Shown here: positions 34,349 through 45,328 of the stretch, one piece after another | Layout: the number at the start of each line of letters is the position of its first letter | Numbering within the stretch: position 1 is the first letter of the stretch | Source of the DNA: Symbiotaphrina buchneri | Taxonomy: Eukaryota > Ascomycota > Symbiotaphrinales > Symbiotaphrinaceae | DNA length: 64,000 nucleotides | Assembly (NCBI GenBank): GCA_001599915.1 | Contig: BCIG01000006.1 | Coordinates: 765,924 to 829,923, forward strand | Reading direction: 5' to 3' | Program-made: the position numbers and the translations under genes | Notes under the pieces: model-generated | Seen by the model: only the letters and a program-made list of their open reading frames with translations | The model's database searches: none | What the model was told of the DNA's origin: nothing

Positions 34349-36160
34349 ATGGCGACCAAGGTACCCCTTCCCGTCGGACCCTGGATGACGAGCAATCCAT
34401 TGACGAATTACAGGTTAATATCCAACCGTCACTGGAGGCAGTGCAGGAGACCCTGTCCAAGGCTTCGAAATCCCCGAAAGCTCCCAACCTGGTCCCACTA
34501 TGCGCTTCTACCCCCGCCGATCTCCTGACGCCCACTGCCGCCTACCTCAAAATCTCCTCGAAGTATGTCGCTTGACCGCCTTGCACGGTGACTCACGCTA
34601 ATCGTCTCAATGAAGATCCAAATCCGACCTGTCCTTCTTATATGAGAGCGCGGCCACTACAGAAACAATTGGTCGATACAGCTTTGTTGGAGCGGGTATG
34701 TTGGCACATCGTCCCCGAGAACCTATCAGATCTGACGGAGTATATCGTTAGGCCCAAGGAAAGTGATCAAGACCGGACCGGGACATGGCCCGGAAACAGA
34801 TCCCCTACCCATCCTGGAGAAGGAGCTTTCACAATATCGGGTGGCTTCGATACCAGGGCTTAATCTCCCTCCCATGACCAGCGGCGCTGTCGGCTATGTC
34901 GGATACGATTGCGTCAAATACTTCGAGCCGAAGACTGCGCGACCCCTGAAAGACGTCCTAAAAGTCCCCGAAGCGCTCTTTATGCTTTTTGATACCATTG
35001 TTGCATTCGACCATTTCTTCCAAGTCATAAAAATCATTACTTATATCCATGTCCCCTCGGACCTGTCGGACCTGGCTGCAGCATATGCCCAAGGCCAAGC
35101 AGTGATATCGGACGTTGTCGCAACATTGAATTCTTCGGAGTTACAACTTCCTCAACAAGGGCCGGTTTCCAAGGCTGGAGAATACAAATCGAACATCGGC
35201 AGGGAGGGTTACGAAGCACATGTCGCAAGGCTCAAGAAACACATCAACATGGGCGATATCATCCAAGCAGTCCCCTCGCAACGATTCTCTCGACCCACCT
35301 CCTTACATCCCTTCAACATCTACCGCCACCTACGCACCGTCAACCACTCGCCATACCTATTCTACATTAGTTGTGGCGGTGACCTGCACCTGGTGGGCGC
35401 ATCTCCCGAACTCCTCGTCAAATCCGAGCCCTCCACGACCGACACGACCGTGCAGATTGTGACGCATCCCATCGCCGGGACGGTCAAGCGCGGCAAAGAC
35501 GCCGCGCAGGACGAGGAGCTGGCGGACTTCCTGCGCAACTCGCTCAAGGACCGCGCTGAGCACGTCATGCTGGTCGACCTGGCGCGCAACGACGTCAACC
35601 GCGTCTGCACCCCGACCTCCACCAAGGTCGACCGCCTGATGGTCGTCGAGAAGTTCAGCCACGTGCAGCACCTCGTGTCACAGGTCTCCGGCGATCTAAG
35701 GCCCGGCCAGACCCGCTTCGATGCCTTCCGCTCTATCTTCCCCGCGGGCACCGTCAGCGGCGCGCCCAAGGTGCGGGCTATGGAACTGATCGCGGAGTTG
35801 GAAGGCGAGAAGCGTGGCGTGTATGCCGGCGCGGTGGGATATTGGGGCTACGACAGCGTGGACGGTGCCGGGAATTCAAAGGAGGGTGCCATGGACACAT
35901 GTATCGCCCTGAGGACGATGGTGGTCAAGGACAGCGTGGCGTACCTGCAAGCAGGCGGTGGGATCGTCTTTGATAGCGACCCTTACGAGGAGTGGGTGGA
36001 GACTATGAACAAGCTGCGGGCCAACATGACCTGCATCACGCAAGCGGAGGAACGGTATGCGGCGGAACAGACCACAGGCATTATCGGCGAGGAGGCTTTG
36101 GATAAGGAAAGGGCGGAGCGAGACGGACAGTATAGAGCTCACGTCGATTTAGCAGGCTAG
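34349..36160 (+). CDS. trpE: Anthranilate synthase component I
   Basis: Four exons, 34349..34360, 34414..34562, 34616..34695 and 34752..36160, join in phase to 549 residues. The first exon is only 12 nt (MATK). LYESAATTETIGRYSFVGA corresponds to the N-terminal regulatory region that binds tryptophan. The chorismate-binding domain shows GDIIQAVPSQRF, HPIAGTVKRGKDAAQDEELA, LVDLARNDVNRV, FPAGTVSGAPKVRAMELI and the C-terminal QAGGGIVFDSDPYEEWVE. The enzyme converts chorismate and ammonia, supplied by the glutamine amidotransferase of TrpC/Trp3, to anthranilate, the first step of tryptophan synthesis. A perfect TGACTCA lies in intron 2. Para-aminobenzoate synthase is related but lacks this exact pattern and is fused differently. 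Confidence 0.93.
34589..34595. promoter_or_regulatory. TGACTCA element in trpE intron 2
   Basis: This is the exact core of the Gcn4/CpcA/CPC-1 binding site used in cross-pathway control of amino-acid synthesis. It lies 240 bp downstream of the trpE ATG, within an intron, which is unusual but not impossible for a functional site. Confidence 0.3.
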
Positions 36161-36434
36161 AAAGGATATCTGAATCGCAGTGAATGCCGCCTGTTGCGGG
36201 TACGATCGCCTCTAGTCCGAGGTGTGACAGTGCCCCTCGATCTATATCGATGTCTGAGCCAATAAGCCGCCTCTATTCGTGTGCTTCGGCTGCTGGAAGC
36301 ATTTCACAATATCTGCTCCAGACAGCCCACGTCCTCTCAAGCCAGGTTCAGGAGGGCCTGATGTACGAGGCCACTAGCATCCATGGTCCATCAGATTACC
36401 TTTCGTAGTCGTCTCTTTATCACGCGTGCGCCTT

Positions 36435-37229
36435 TCAGAAAAGAACCTCGCCGCTGGCCTCGCCTTCGAATCCCAGGTCAGCCAGCTTTCTCAACCGCTT
36501 CTTCTCTCCCTTCTTTCTGTCGTCGGCTTCCTTTTTCTGCAGGGCAAAGACCTGCTCGACTGGAGCTTGCTGGTAAGGTGCGGGGATGTAGTCGTCTCTG
36601 TCTAGGTCCTGTTTCGCATTCAGTCCTTGCCCGTGCATATGCATGACTTAACCTCGAGGATTTGGCACGTACGATCTCGCCCAGAAGCAGTACATTTTCA
36701 CCTCTGACCAAGAACACGCCGCGAGGGATATCAGCATAGAGATGCTGGACAAAGATGCGTTCAATGGTATCTTGTAGGACCAGGTTCGCTGTCATCCCGT
36801 ATCAGCTGAGCATCTTTGACGGACGATTCTCTCCGTAGAACGCTTCTCGTTCAGCATTGCAGATGGAAAGAAGGCGTACCGAATTGGTCCCAGCTCCTCA
36901 GCACACCGATGAGTTTCCGTCCATCACGTAGCGACACCATAAGTTTCTCTATCCAAGCAAGTAGCTCGCAGCGTCAGCCGTCGTCCTTCCTCACAATGTA
37001 TTGATAACCAATTGTGCTGCCCTGCGATCCCCAGCCTTCCCTGCAAGGGCATCATTGAAATCTCACGCGAAGCAAGGAGAGTCTCACTATCAGTCAAATC
37101 CAGCAGCTGCGCCGCCGTCGTGAACATCTGCGGGGGCAGTTGCGGTACCTGTGGAGCACCGGGAGGTCCTCCCCCTAGCGGCGCTCCGGGGCCGGGCGAC
37201 CCCGCATCTTGCAACGACAGATGCTCCAT
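36435..37229 (-). CDS. lsm1: U6 snRNA-associated Sm-like protein LSm1
   Basis: Four exons, 37229..37088, 36948..36880, 36788..36673 and 36608..36435, join in phase to 166 residues. A Gly/Pro-rich N-terminus is followed by the Sm fold: Sm1 (LTDKKLMVSLRDGRKLIGVL, then RSWDQFANLVLQDT) and Sm2 (GVFLVRGENVLLLGEID). The C-terminal extension with QVFALQKKEADDRKK is typical of Lsm1 and contacts the rest of the ring. Lsm1-7 with Pat1 binds the 3' ends of deadenylated mRNAs in the cytoplasm and promotes decapping. The gene is convergent with trpE. Confidence 0.93.
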
Positions 37230-38437
37230 GCGTATGTGGAGAGGTTCGTTATAATGCCGTTCGTGATGGGTGACAGTCCATTCTGGACCGATCAATGTCA
37301 AAGATGAGGATGATGGAAGGAAACGCTAGGATGGATGTACGGATCAAGCAACCTTGATTGAATTGCGCAGGGAGTAGCTTGCGTGCGGCTACTTCCGTGT
37401 ATCGGCATACGGGCCTACTGATATTCCGGTCAAGGCTACTGTGTGTGGTACTTCTGACAGCATACGGAGTACTCTGTACTTGGATTAATTGCGAACAACT
37501 TGATCTACAATAATATGAGGAATCCAATTGTACAAGCACTCTTCAGGTCTGATAAGACTTGTCGTATGTTGAGTAATACCCTGTGCCTCTGCCTTTTGAG
37601 TGATGTTGTAGTTTCAATGTGAGGCGGCTTGGCATCCCCTCTGTCCGCCTCGCCGCCGCCTTGTGGTCGCCAAAGAAAGATTGGATAGACAAATATTCCA
37701 TCGAGCTCTGCTCCCCTGTTTGTGTGGGGTACACGGCTTGGTGACCAATGCCTTGATCTTCGAGTGGAGCCCCATTGCTGAAAAGAGTGGGAAGTATAAA
37801 GGAACCAAGAACTGAGATAAGTTTGAGCGAGTAAGACGAAACACCGTTATTGTCCACCCGCGAGCTTAGCTCCGATGCCATGATTGCTCCAGGAAATATC
37901 AAGCATAAAGCTCAGGGTCGTAAATTCTTGCAGATCATATTTGATCTGATCTCCCTTCCCCAGGATTCCCTCTGATAAGGTTATGTCCGTTGCCGATTGG
38001 TACGCCTATTCCCAGGCAGCCGTTGAAAGGGGGCTGTGCCGAGTCTCGATGCAACCAAGGAGTTGCACAGCCCTTTTGCTTTCAACGGCTTTAAAAGCCC
38101 TCACGCCAACTCAAGTAGCGTCCAGTCGAGCTCGCCGCTTCGTGTCAAGTGGTACTTGCTAAGGCAAACGCCCGAGTTGTGTGTGTACACCGCTTCTTTA
38201 AAGTTGGCCCGGGCGAGGCTGACTGGAGGCCGCCCAGGCAGGCGATATGCCGGTTCAGACTAAAATGGCTGCCATGCTCAGAAACTGGCGGGGCATCTTC
38301 ATCCTGCAACATCAAAGGAGATGAGGAACGCAACGTGGATTGGCCTCCGAACTGCCGATGGATGCGGTAGCGGTAACAATCGAGCTATGTATATCAGTGA
38401 CATTGACACCAGGTTCATATCGATCTTCATAAATCTC
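37230..38437. other. Intergenic region upstream of lsm1, contains a strong hairpin
   Basis: About 1.2 kb without a recognised gene. The 120-codon frame at 37543..37902 (-) has no domain and overlaps sequence of ordinary intergenic composition. The notable feature is the inverted repeat at 38018..38090, listed separately. Confidence 0.45.
38018..38090. repeat. Two-part inverted repeat able to form a 21-bp hairpin
   Basis: AGCCGTTGAAAG (38018..38029) is the exact complement of CTTTCAACGGCT (38079..38090), and GGGCTGTGC (38031..38039) of GCACAGCCC (38065..38073). The arms are separated by a 1-nt bulge on one side and a 5-nt bulge on the other, with a 25-nt loop. This could be a transcription terminator-like structure, a small mobile-element remnant, or a hairpin RNA precursor. 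Confidence 0.9.
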
Positions 38438-39271
38438 TCAGCCTCTTCGATGGTTATTCTCTACCGTCAGATAGACTTCATTCCTATGAGGCTGTCGCAT
38501 GTTGTCGTGAGTGTGACGCCCCGAACCTCCTTTGAGATACTTATAGTCCGAGTCGGTAATAATTCTCTTACTGAACAGGTACCAGTACAGATGAAAATCG
38601 GGTCGAGCATGAGAGAGATCATAGCCGTCCTCATAGTGCCCAGCCACATGGCGCATGCGAGCCTCCCAGCTTTTGAAGACATCAGGATCTTGGAATGTTT
38701 GAGAACAGAAGCAGCAATCGCTTTGACTAAGAGGACCGAAGGGTTCAAAGTGTCGGATACTATGCGCGAGCCACTCCTCAAAGGTGCTAAATGCCTTCAA
38801 GCATCGGATAAAGTGGAATGGACACTCATACAGTCGGGAAGGGCGCCTTGCCAGGACCAGCGGCCCATCTGGGTATTCGTATTCCAGCAAATCCATACCT
38901 GCGACTTGACTGGCACCGCCATTGGTTGACACCGTGCAACTGGAGGGTGTCTCGGCCGATCGAGACAGGCCCGGAACGTTCCACGAATTCATAGAGCTTG
39001 GTTCAGAGCCCAATGTGTGGCTCTGTTCTGTGAGCGCAATGGAGGTGCCGATACTTGGGGACGGACGAGTGCCGATATACTGACTCCTGCGAAGCCGCGC
39101 CCCTTCAGCGGTCAAGCGGTCGTATCTGGAGAGCGGGCCATTGAGATAGTCGGACAAGGGGTGTCTATCGCTTTGTAGTGCTCCAAAGCTAACTATATCC
39201 TCTGTCAGTTTCATCCCAAGGGTGGGTGGGTGTTACAAGTGGATCTTACTGGTTGGATTTGTCTCATCCAT
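38438..39271 (-). CDS. Protein with degenerate C2H2-type zinc-finger motifs
   Basis: Two exons, 39271..39250 and 39192..38438, join in phase to 258 residues. The first exon (MDETNPT) uses a canonical gtaag donor. The central part has LYECPFHFIRC followed by an HSIRHF-type histidine pair, then CCFCSQTF and RMRHVAGHY, i.e. two Cys-Cys/His-His arrangements of the kind found in the large group of fungal C2H2 proteins with non-consensus spacing. The N-terminal third is Ser/Thr-rich and disordered, and the C-terminus is basic and His-rich. A DNA- or RNA-binding role is likely but not proven. I do not recognise a named orthologue. Confidence 0.7.
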
Positions 39272-40162
39272 TGTTTTATGGATAACGACCGCTCCTCGAG
39301 GGATTCACAGTCGGCACCGACTTACGACGATCAGGATCGGCCGAGTTAATCAAGGTTGCTGGTCTAAGGTAAGGTACGGGCGGGTAGCTTGCGCAAGCAC
39401 GGATTCGCTTTCTACTTTGATTTTGCGGGGTATCTTCGTATCCGACTATCGATAAGATGCCAAGGCCCGCGAACCTACGGGGTACTGTCCCAGGGAAACT
39501 CGCAACTTCTCCAGGATCTGAGCTCCAGCGGCTTCCTTTTCCCGTTCTCGCTCTATCCAGGAAGAATTCGGCATTTCTAAAAGCAGAACTTTTCACGGGA
39601 AAGGGCTGCACCATGTATACCATCATAGGCCGCTAAGAAGGAGGAAGCTGGTCAATCCAAACATTTCCACTTTTCGAGGCTGGCCTTGGCCTCGGTATTT
39701 CGATAAGATTAGATCGTGTACGGTAAGATATCAGAAGGTACGAGTCTCACTGGGAGACACAAGAAGAGCACCAAATCTCTTCACTGTGGAGAGGTCATTA
39801 AAATTGCATTGAATATCATCATGTACCAGGACCTCGCCCCTTCCTCATCATCATGAACTCCAAGGAGACAGACGAAGGCAGGCTCGCATTTGGTCAGGAG
39901 TTGTGAGTGAGCCTGGCAATGACCACTGCATCGTTGATGCCAGGCAAGACGCCGTAAACACCACGAAAACCAGCGGTCCCACGATCTTCGCACGTAGACT
40001 GATTGACACATCACGGTAAAGATCGTGGCAACTCAAGAATGTGCGGTCTCTAAGAGATTGGGGGTAATCGGATGCTAGTGAGTGAACTGTTGGACCGACC
40101 TGAGGTTTCTGCGCGACACAGCACAAAATCGATTGCTAGAGGCTTTACTGCAACCATTGCAA
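39272..40162. other. Intergenic between zinc-finger gene and RING-CH gene
   Basis: About 890 nt. Short open frames without domains only. It should contain the zinc-finger gene promoter and the RING-CH 3' UTR. Confidence 0.45.
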
Positions 40163-41331
40163 TCACTGATCCTTTTTGGAACTGCCATCTGCTGTGGCTG
40201 TAGCCGAGATCTCATCGGCATCTTCATCGTCATCCTCGTCCGGATGCACATCCATAACGCGCTCTCCTGCCTTCTCAAGGGTACGCCTGCTCCAGGCCCT
40301 AACGCCTTTGTATACACCCTTGAAGAGTATAAGCAACATCAAACCCGCAGATGGAGAAATATCTCACCCAAATGAAGGTCATCAGGCCTATGAACACAAC
40401 AATCCAGCTGATTGACTGAAGCCTGTCTCTGCCTGTGGCAGCTGTGCCTCGGGTCCCACCACCAATGACTCCTGTGCTTCGAAGGTTCCACATTTGCCAA
40501 GGGGACATTGCCAGAAGCACTTTGACAAAACTCAGGAGCCCAAGGGAAGCCAAGCCTTTCAGGAAGTGCTCAGTCCAGGTCGTTGGTCCATCAGTTTCAA
40601 TGGGGAGTTTGGCGTTCTTGATGTCCAACTTAGACAGAGGTACGGAAGTCACGGTGGAATAAGGATCTAAGTAAAGATTTATAATCGGATCCGCGACGAA
40701 TCCCAAGAGAAACATTGCAAGCAGAAGGATTGATATCGTCAGGACCAGTTGAGTGACTAATGTAGCGATGAGCAGTCAGTCCCCTATAAACAGAAAAACT
40801 CTCCTGTCTACAAGGAGAAGCAATGGCAATTCACTCAAGATCCTGGAGAGACGTATTGAGAATCCTGGACTGACCTGTGCTACTAAGCCATCTTCCCCAC
40901 CTTAACCTCTCCAGCCGGTATTGGAAATTGCAGGTGGGGCACTGCCAGTAGTTTCTCCTACCATAGCCAGGATCGGCGTGTCGCCATGCTTGGAGACAAC
41001 CTTCATGGACATACTTCGAGCTGCCCTTACATTTGCAAGGCCGCAGCAGCCTGCCGAGGTCCTCCGACTCGTATGTGACGGACGGAGTTGGCTGAAACAT
41101 ATTGGGTAAGTGTTCGGAGGGTGCATGGTATGTGGGTAGGACAGTCTCAAGGCAGATCCTGCACGTCCGAGGACCCCAGTATTTCTTACTGCCTGATGGC
41201 TGCGGAGCGTGACGGGTATCGGCCTGGCTCGGTTTCCCCTGATCCGTCGCGACGGGGAATCCGCCGGGAGGTGCCTGGGCTCCATCCGGCCAAGTCCAGC
41301 TCGGATTTCCCCCAAGCGGCGTGGAATCCAT
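40163..41331 (-). CDS. RING-CH (MARCH-type) membrane ubiquitin ligase
   Basis: Three exons, 41331..40875, 40756..40368 and 40318..40163, join in phase to 333 residues. After a Pro-rich N-terminus, CRICLETVLP starts a RING-CH finger: C-x2-C, then RLLRPCKCKGSSKYVHEGCL and YWQCPTCNFQY, the C4HC3 pattern of RINGv domains. Two hydrophobic segments follow (TISILLLAMFLLGF near 160 and SWIVVFIGLMTFIWV near 275), and the tail is acidic with DEDDDEDADE. Membrane-anchored RING-CH proteins transfer ubiquitin at the ER or Golgi. Several fungal relatives are uncharacterised, and the substrate is unknown. The start is the ATG at MDSTPLGG; the frame extends upstream without an ATG. Confidence 0.88.
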
Positions 41332-41770
41332 TAGTAGAGCAGAAAGCCCTTGCTGAGAAGAAAGCAAAGCATGCGGCGTCTATTCCTCAAGAGAGTACTG
41401 CGCCCGGAGAAGAGTAGCTAGCATTTAGCTCATGGAGTACAAACAAAGGTCTTCAGAGAGGCATCCCGAGCCGTGAACTGAGAAAGGTCAGTGACAGCAC
41501 CAGATTGTGGTGCTGAGTGTCCATTGGAGTAGAGGACAGCTGTGCGGAGAACAAAGCAGCGGTTATTACTGCCTGGAACACCTAAGCGGAAAGCTTGGAA
41601 AAGAAGACTGTAGCACATAGCGAAACGGAGGATGGCTGCTGAGTCATGATCCGCACGTGACACGCAAGATCAAGCGCGCGTATTTCGGTCTTTTGGCCTG
41701 GCCAAGCCAACCAAACAGCTGTGCATTTTATTCAAAACGCCCTGACGAAGTGCTCTTCGCAGTGGCAGAC
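41332..41770. promoter_or_regulatory. Divergent region between RING-CH gene (-) and mrpl16 (+)
   Basis: About 440 bp. The mrpl16 frame is open upstream to 41657, so an earlier ATG could be used for the mitochondrial protein, but the methionine at 41771 gives a better presequence. No other feature. Confidence 0.45.
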
Positions 41771-42560
41771 ATGAAGGGCCTTCCATCAATCGCATCAAGC
41801 TTCGGCTTATTACGCCCTCGAACTCTGGTACAGCTCCCACGAGTACCGTTATGTACCAGCCCTCAATGTCTCCCGTTCCGTCTGGCTCCTTTATTCCACC
41901 CTCGTCCTTTCACCTCCACACCTCGCTCGCTCAATTGGCTTCAGCCAACCCGTCCTGAGAGGAAGAAGTCGCGGAAAGGTCGGCCGAGAGTTCCTACCGG
42001 CGGCAGTGTACGGGGTACGACTGTAGTATGGGGCGACTACGGCCTGCGCATGCGGGATCATGACCGAAGAGTTTCGGCGTCCCAGTTGAAGAACGGAGAA
42101 GACACCATCCGGCGGCGGTTGCGTGGTATGAGGTTTCGCCTCTATACCAGGATATCTGCGAACATCGGCGTGTATACATCAGGCAATGAGACTAGAATGG
42201 GAAAGGGCAAGGGAAAGTTCGATTACTGGGCGAGCAGAGTCGCGGTCAGCAAGATTATCTTCGAGTTGAAGGGTGATCTGCATGAGCAAGTTGCGAGAGA
42301 CGCATTCAGGCTGGCCGCCAACAAACTGCCAGGTTAGTCATATAGACTCCCTTTGTTCTGGATTTTGGTTGATGACATCTGCAGGCTTGTACGAGTTCGT
42401 CAAGAAGGGGGATCCTCCTGTCATGGGGCTGACAAAGCTGGGGGAAGGTATCACGGAATCCGAACTGCGCAGGCCGCGTCGGAAGTTACCCCTCGAGCAG
42501 ACTGCAGAGCGTCTCCCCAGTGCAACATCGTCGGCTCCTGCGGCGCCTGCGGCGCCATAG
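41771..42560 (+). CDS. mrpl16: Mitochondrial large-subunit ribosomal protein L16 (uL16m)
   Basis: Two exons, 41771..42332 and 42385..42560, join in phase to 245 residues. A basic, Ser/Arg-rich presequence of about 55 residues precedes the L16 domain. This includes KGRPRVPTGGSVRGTTVVWG, RMRDHDRRVSASQL, GKGKGKFDYWASRVAVSKII and FELKGDLHEQVARDAFRLAA. The protein sits near the peptidyl-transferase centre of the mitochondrial 54S subunit. The C-terminal tail is Pro/Ala-rich and variable. Confidence 0.88.
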
Positions 42561-42653
42561 TTCTCGAAGCAGCATCATAAGAATGTTCATGAAATAACAT
42601 GCAGAGCGTCAACATGCAGAGCGTCTTGTTATGCTTTCCTGGAAGCAAGAACC

Positions 42654-43178
42654 TCATGCACTGATCGGCTGTCCCTTAATTCCGCCTCCTGGCCCATAAC
42701 CCTGGGATTTGCGATCGTCCTCGCCGACTTTCTCGGCGTCCTTATCCGCTTCTGTACTTCCCACGCCGGCTCCTGAACTTGCTTCGCCTATGCCCCCAGT
42801 CGTCTGTCCACCCACACCCTCTTCCGAGATGGCTTGTCCATAGCGAATGTTTTCTGCTGTCTTTTCCCCCTTGCCGCCGTCTGGGCTAAGTTGATCGCGA
42901 CTTGTTGCATCCTGAGTCTCAACAGCTGCAGAGAATGTCAGAAACTCCCAAGCAAAGCGGCAGCTCAAAACTCATTAGACAGGTTGGTACAGGAGAATTT
43001 GTACGTACTTCCAAGTTGCCCTCCCTGCTTGGCATGGCCCTTTTCCACCGTGTCGATGCTCTCGTACCTAGACAACACTCTTGTAAGCTTCAATCCAGTT
43101 TCTGGTATATCGGGCCCAAGCTGTCGCATACTGAGGGGTCTCGCCGCCAGGGGCAGTATCCATGAGATTTGAAGACAT
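42654..43178 (-). CDS. Small protein of unknown function, apparent one-base frameshift
   Basis: Two exons, 43178..43009 and 42925..42654. The first encodes MSSNLMDTAPGGETPQYATA and then WARYTRNWIEAYKSV, after which the frame stops (TAG). One base further on, the same exon continues as SRYESIDTVEKGHAKQGGQL and splices in phase into VETQDATSRDQLSPDGGKGE. The combined exon length is one base too long, so a 1-nt insertion near 43068..43076, real or sequencing error, best explains it. Without it the protein would be about 146 residues, with an ordered N-terminal half and a Gly/Ser/acidic disordered C-terminal half. I do not recognise a family. The regular pattern on both sides of the break suggests a real conserved gene. 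Confidence 0.65.
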
Positions 43179-43482
43179 GGTAGTTGTATTTGGCTGATGT
43201 CTCAAGAATTTCAATCAACTTTGTGTTTGTAGGCAGTCTTCTGAATGTTTATGTCGTAAGGACTCTAAGGTAGGTTTGAAGCTCGTGAATGTGGAAGATC
43301 GAGACCTGAGTGAGTGCTAGCCGAAGAAGGTTCAATGACGCAAACTCCCCCAACAGTTTCCCCACAGAAATGCCTCCCTAAATGCAAGCCGCTTTCTTAC
43401 GCCAGGCATCACAGCCACCTTGTAACCTCAACAATCATTGTACCACCGAGCCAATGAGCAGAAATGCGATGCACATCAAAAA
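43179..43482. other. Short intergenic region
   Basis: About 300 nt between two minus-strand genes: promoter of the small protein and 3' UTR of rfc5. Nothing else seen. Confidence 0.45.
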
Positions 43483-44797
43483 TCAATTCCCATCAGATAA
43501 CTGTGTACTGGAATCAGCAGGGCTTCTGGCACATGGGACGCTATTGCTCACCTCTCGAGTATGCGCATGAATTTCGCAACGAACGCTTCTAGGTGAAAGA
43601 TGACTTTCTGCATAGCAATCAGTAGATGCCCGTCTCTGTAGCAAATGAAGCTCCACATACACTGCCCATTCTTATTCTGTGCTCGTAAAAGGCCGACCAT
43701 TTGATGATGTCCGCTTTCAGCGGGTCGTCGACCTTGGGAACGAGCTTGAACGTAAGGGTCTGCCATGTCCGTGTGAGTTTCGCGTCCGGCAACACACCAG
43801 GACATCGTGCCTCACCTTGAGAACTGTACTAGCTGGTATACAGTGCGATAATAAATCGTAGAACTTTGCACGCACTTCCAATATTCTGGCGGGTGTGTGC
43901 TCTGCCATTATATCGTCTGCTATCTGCGCGATTAAAGCTTCCCAGTCTGGTGGAGGGATTGGCGTTTTATCTGTGACTTTCTCACTATAGCCAAAAGGTC
44001 AGTGTCTTACTTGATCAGTGTTTCGGAAATCCGTACTTCTGTGCATGTACAGCCTCGAACATCAGTAGAGCCCGTCGCAGATTCCGGCCGCTCTCTTTTG
44101 CAATCCTCCTATTCAGACCTTCGGCTTCCGGCCACCCCTCCTTGTTGCCGACCTTCTTCAAGACATCGCAGATCTCGCCTTCTGTGGGTGCTGCCACTCT
44201 AACCAAGAGTGTCCTTGACCGTATTGGTGCGATGATGTTTCCTGTACTGTTTGCCAGCAATATTAATCGCAGGTTTGGGCTGTATTTCTCCATTGTCCGT
44301 CTTAATGCAGCTTGTGCATCCCTCGTAAGATGATCCGCTTCATTAATGACCACGACCTTGAAGCGTTGGCGGGCATTGAGATCCACCTGCTGTGTCTGCG
44401 CCACTTCCTTGAGTAAATCCTGCACAACCACCCTGTCATAGGTGCCAACGTCGGACGGTGTAATTTCGAGATGGTAGACTGATGCGACAATATTGAATTC
44501 GAGCTTGCGGTTTGACGACGTCTGGAAGACACGAGCGTCTATCTTGATCTTCTCCACCCCCGGGCCATACAACTCCTTCAACGTCGCAACAATGCGTGTC
44601 TTCTTTCCAGCTCCGGAGGGGCCATAGACAAGCAGGTGGGGGAAGTCTCCGCTTTGCGCCTGACCTGTGCGTTAGCCTTGCAGAAGCGGCATGAGAGCTC
44701 AAGGGCATACAAGAGACTTGAGTCTCGAAGACAGATCATGGTGATATGACAGCTGCTCCAGGGAGCGTGGCCGATGCTTGTCGACAAGCAATGCCAT
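43483..44797 (-). CDS. rfc5: Replication factor C small subunit (Rfc5; RFC3 in animals)
   Basis: Six exons, 44797..44711, 44659..44037, 43984..43816, 43759..43661, 43607..43552 and 43507..43483, join in phase to 352 residues. MALLVDKHRPRSLEQLSYH opens the protein. The Walker A region reads YGPSGAGKKTRI, Walker B is VVINEADHLTRDAQAALRRT (DEAD variant EADH), and the arginine-finger SRC-type segment is present as IRSRTLLVRV. The long insertion with EFNIVASVYHLEITPSDVG is specific for the Rfc5/RFC3 subunit. It works with Rfc1 in the clamp loader and also in the Rad24, Ctf18 and Elg1 complexes. The last exon is tiny (STQLSDGN) and the least certain. Confidence 0.92.
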
Positions 44798-45328
44798 TGT
44801 GCCTTGCGAGATTGATTGTAGTAGGGTGCTCCTTGTTGGTGCAGGTGTGTGTGCCTTTACAGAGATCTGAAATTCACGGACGCGTCCAGATACGCGAGCG
44901 CGTAAATTGATCTCCACTCACCGTCTCCTCAAAATACACCGCAGCACATATCTTCCAAACAGAAGCTGATCTGACAGCCAGACAATGTCAGCTACGCATC
45001 ATCATTTTCAAAGCACCTTCTGTGGAATTGTTAGATCATTTATAGATATCTCAGCTTGCTTTGGTTCAGTTAGATGAGCTACCATACTAGCTTGGTCGGG
45101 CCGGCTTCTTTGCCAGCTCCAGTCAAATCAGTACAGCAGATCAGGGATGCTTCTATCTATTCGTAAAATGACAAAGCAAGTGTAGATAGCCGCCCAGCTT
45201 GTGTGGTATATCTGCCGGCTTCCCCTTATGGAACGCCATATTGCAGCCACCCTGGTATATGGTTTAACGCCAGATATTTCGCCAGCCATGAAGAACAATG
45301 CGGGACGTCGCCCGAGAATCAATCCGAA
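44798..45328. promoter_or_regulatory. Region between rfc5 start and bHLH gene 3' end
   Basis: About 530 nt. It contains the rfc5 promoter with an ACGCGT element. No coding frame of interest. Confidence 0.5.
44880..44885. promoter_or_regulatory. ACGCGT (MCB-like) element upstream of rfc5
   Basis: The hexamer lies 83 bp upstream of the rfc5 ATG, in the same relation as the one before rfc1. A second CGCG-containing stretch, GATACGCGAGCGCG, follows directly. MBF-type control of RFC genes is known in yeasts; applying it here is inference. Confidence 0.45.
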
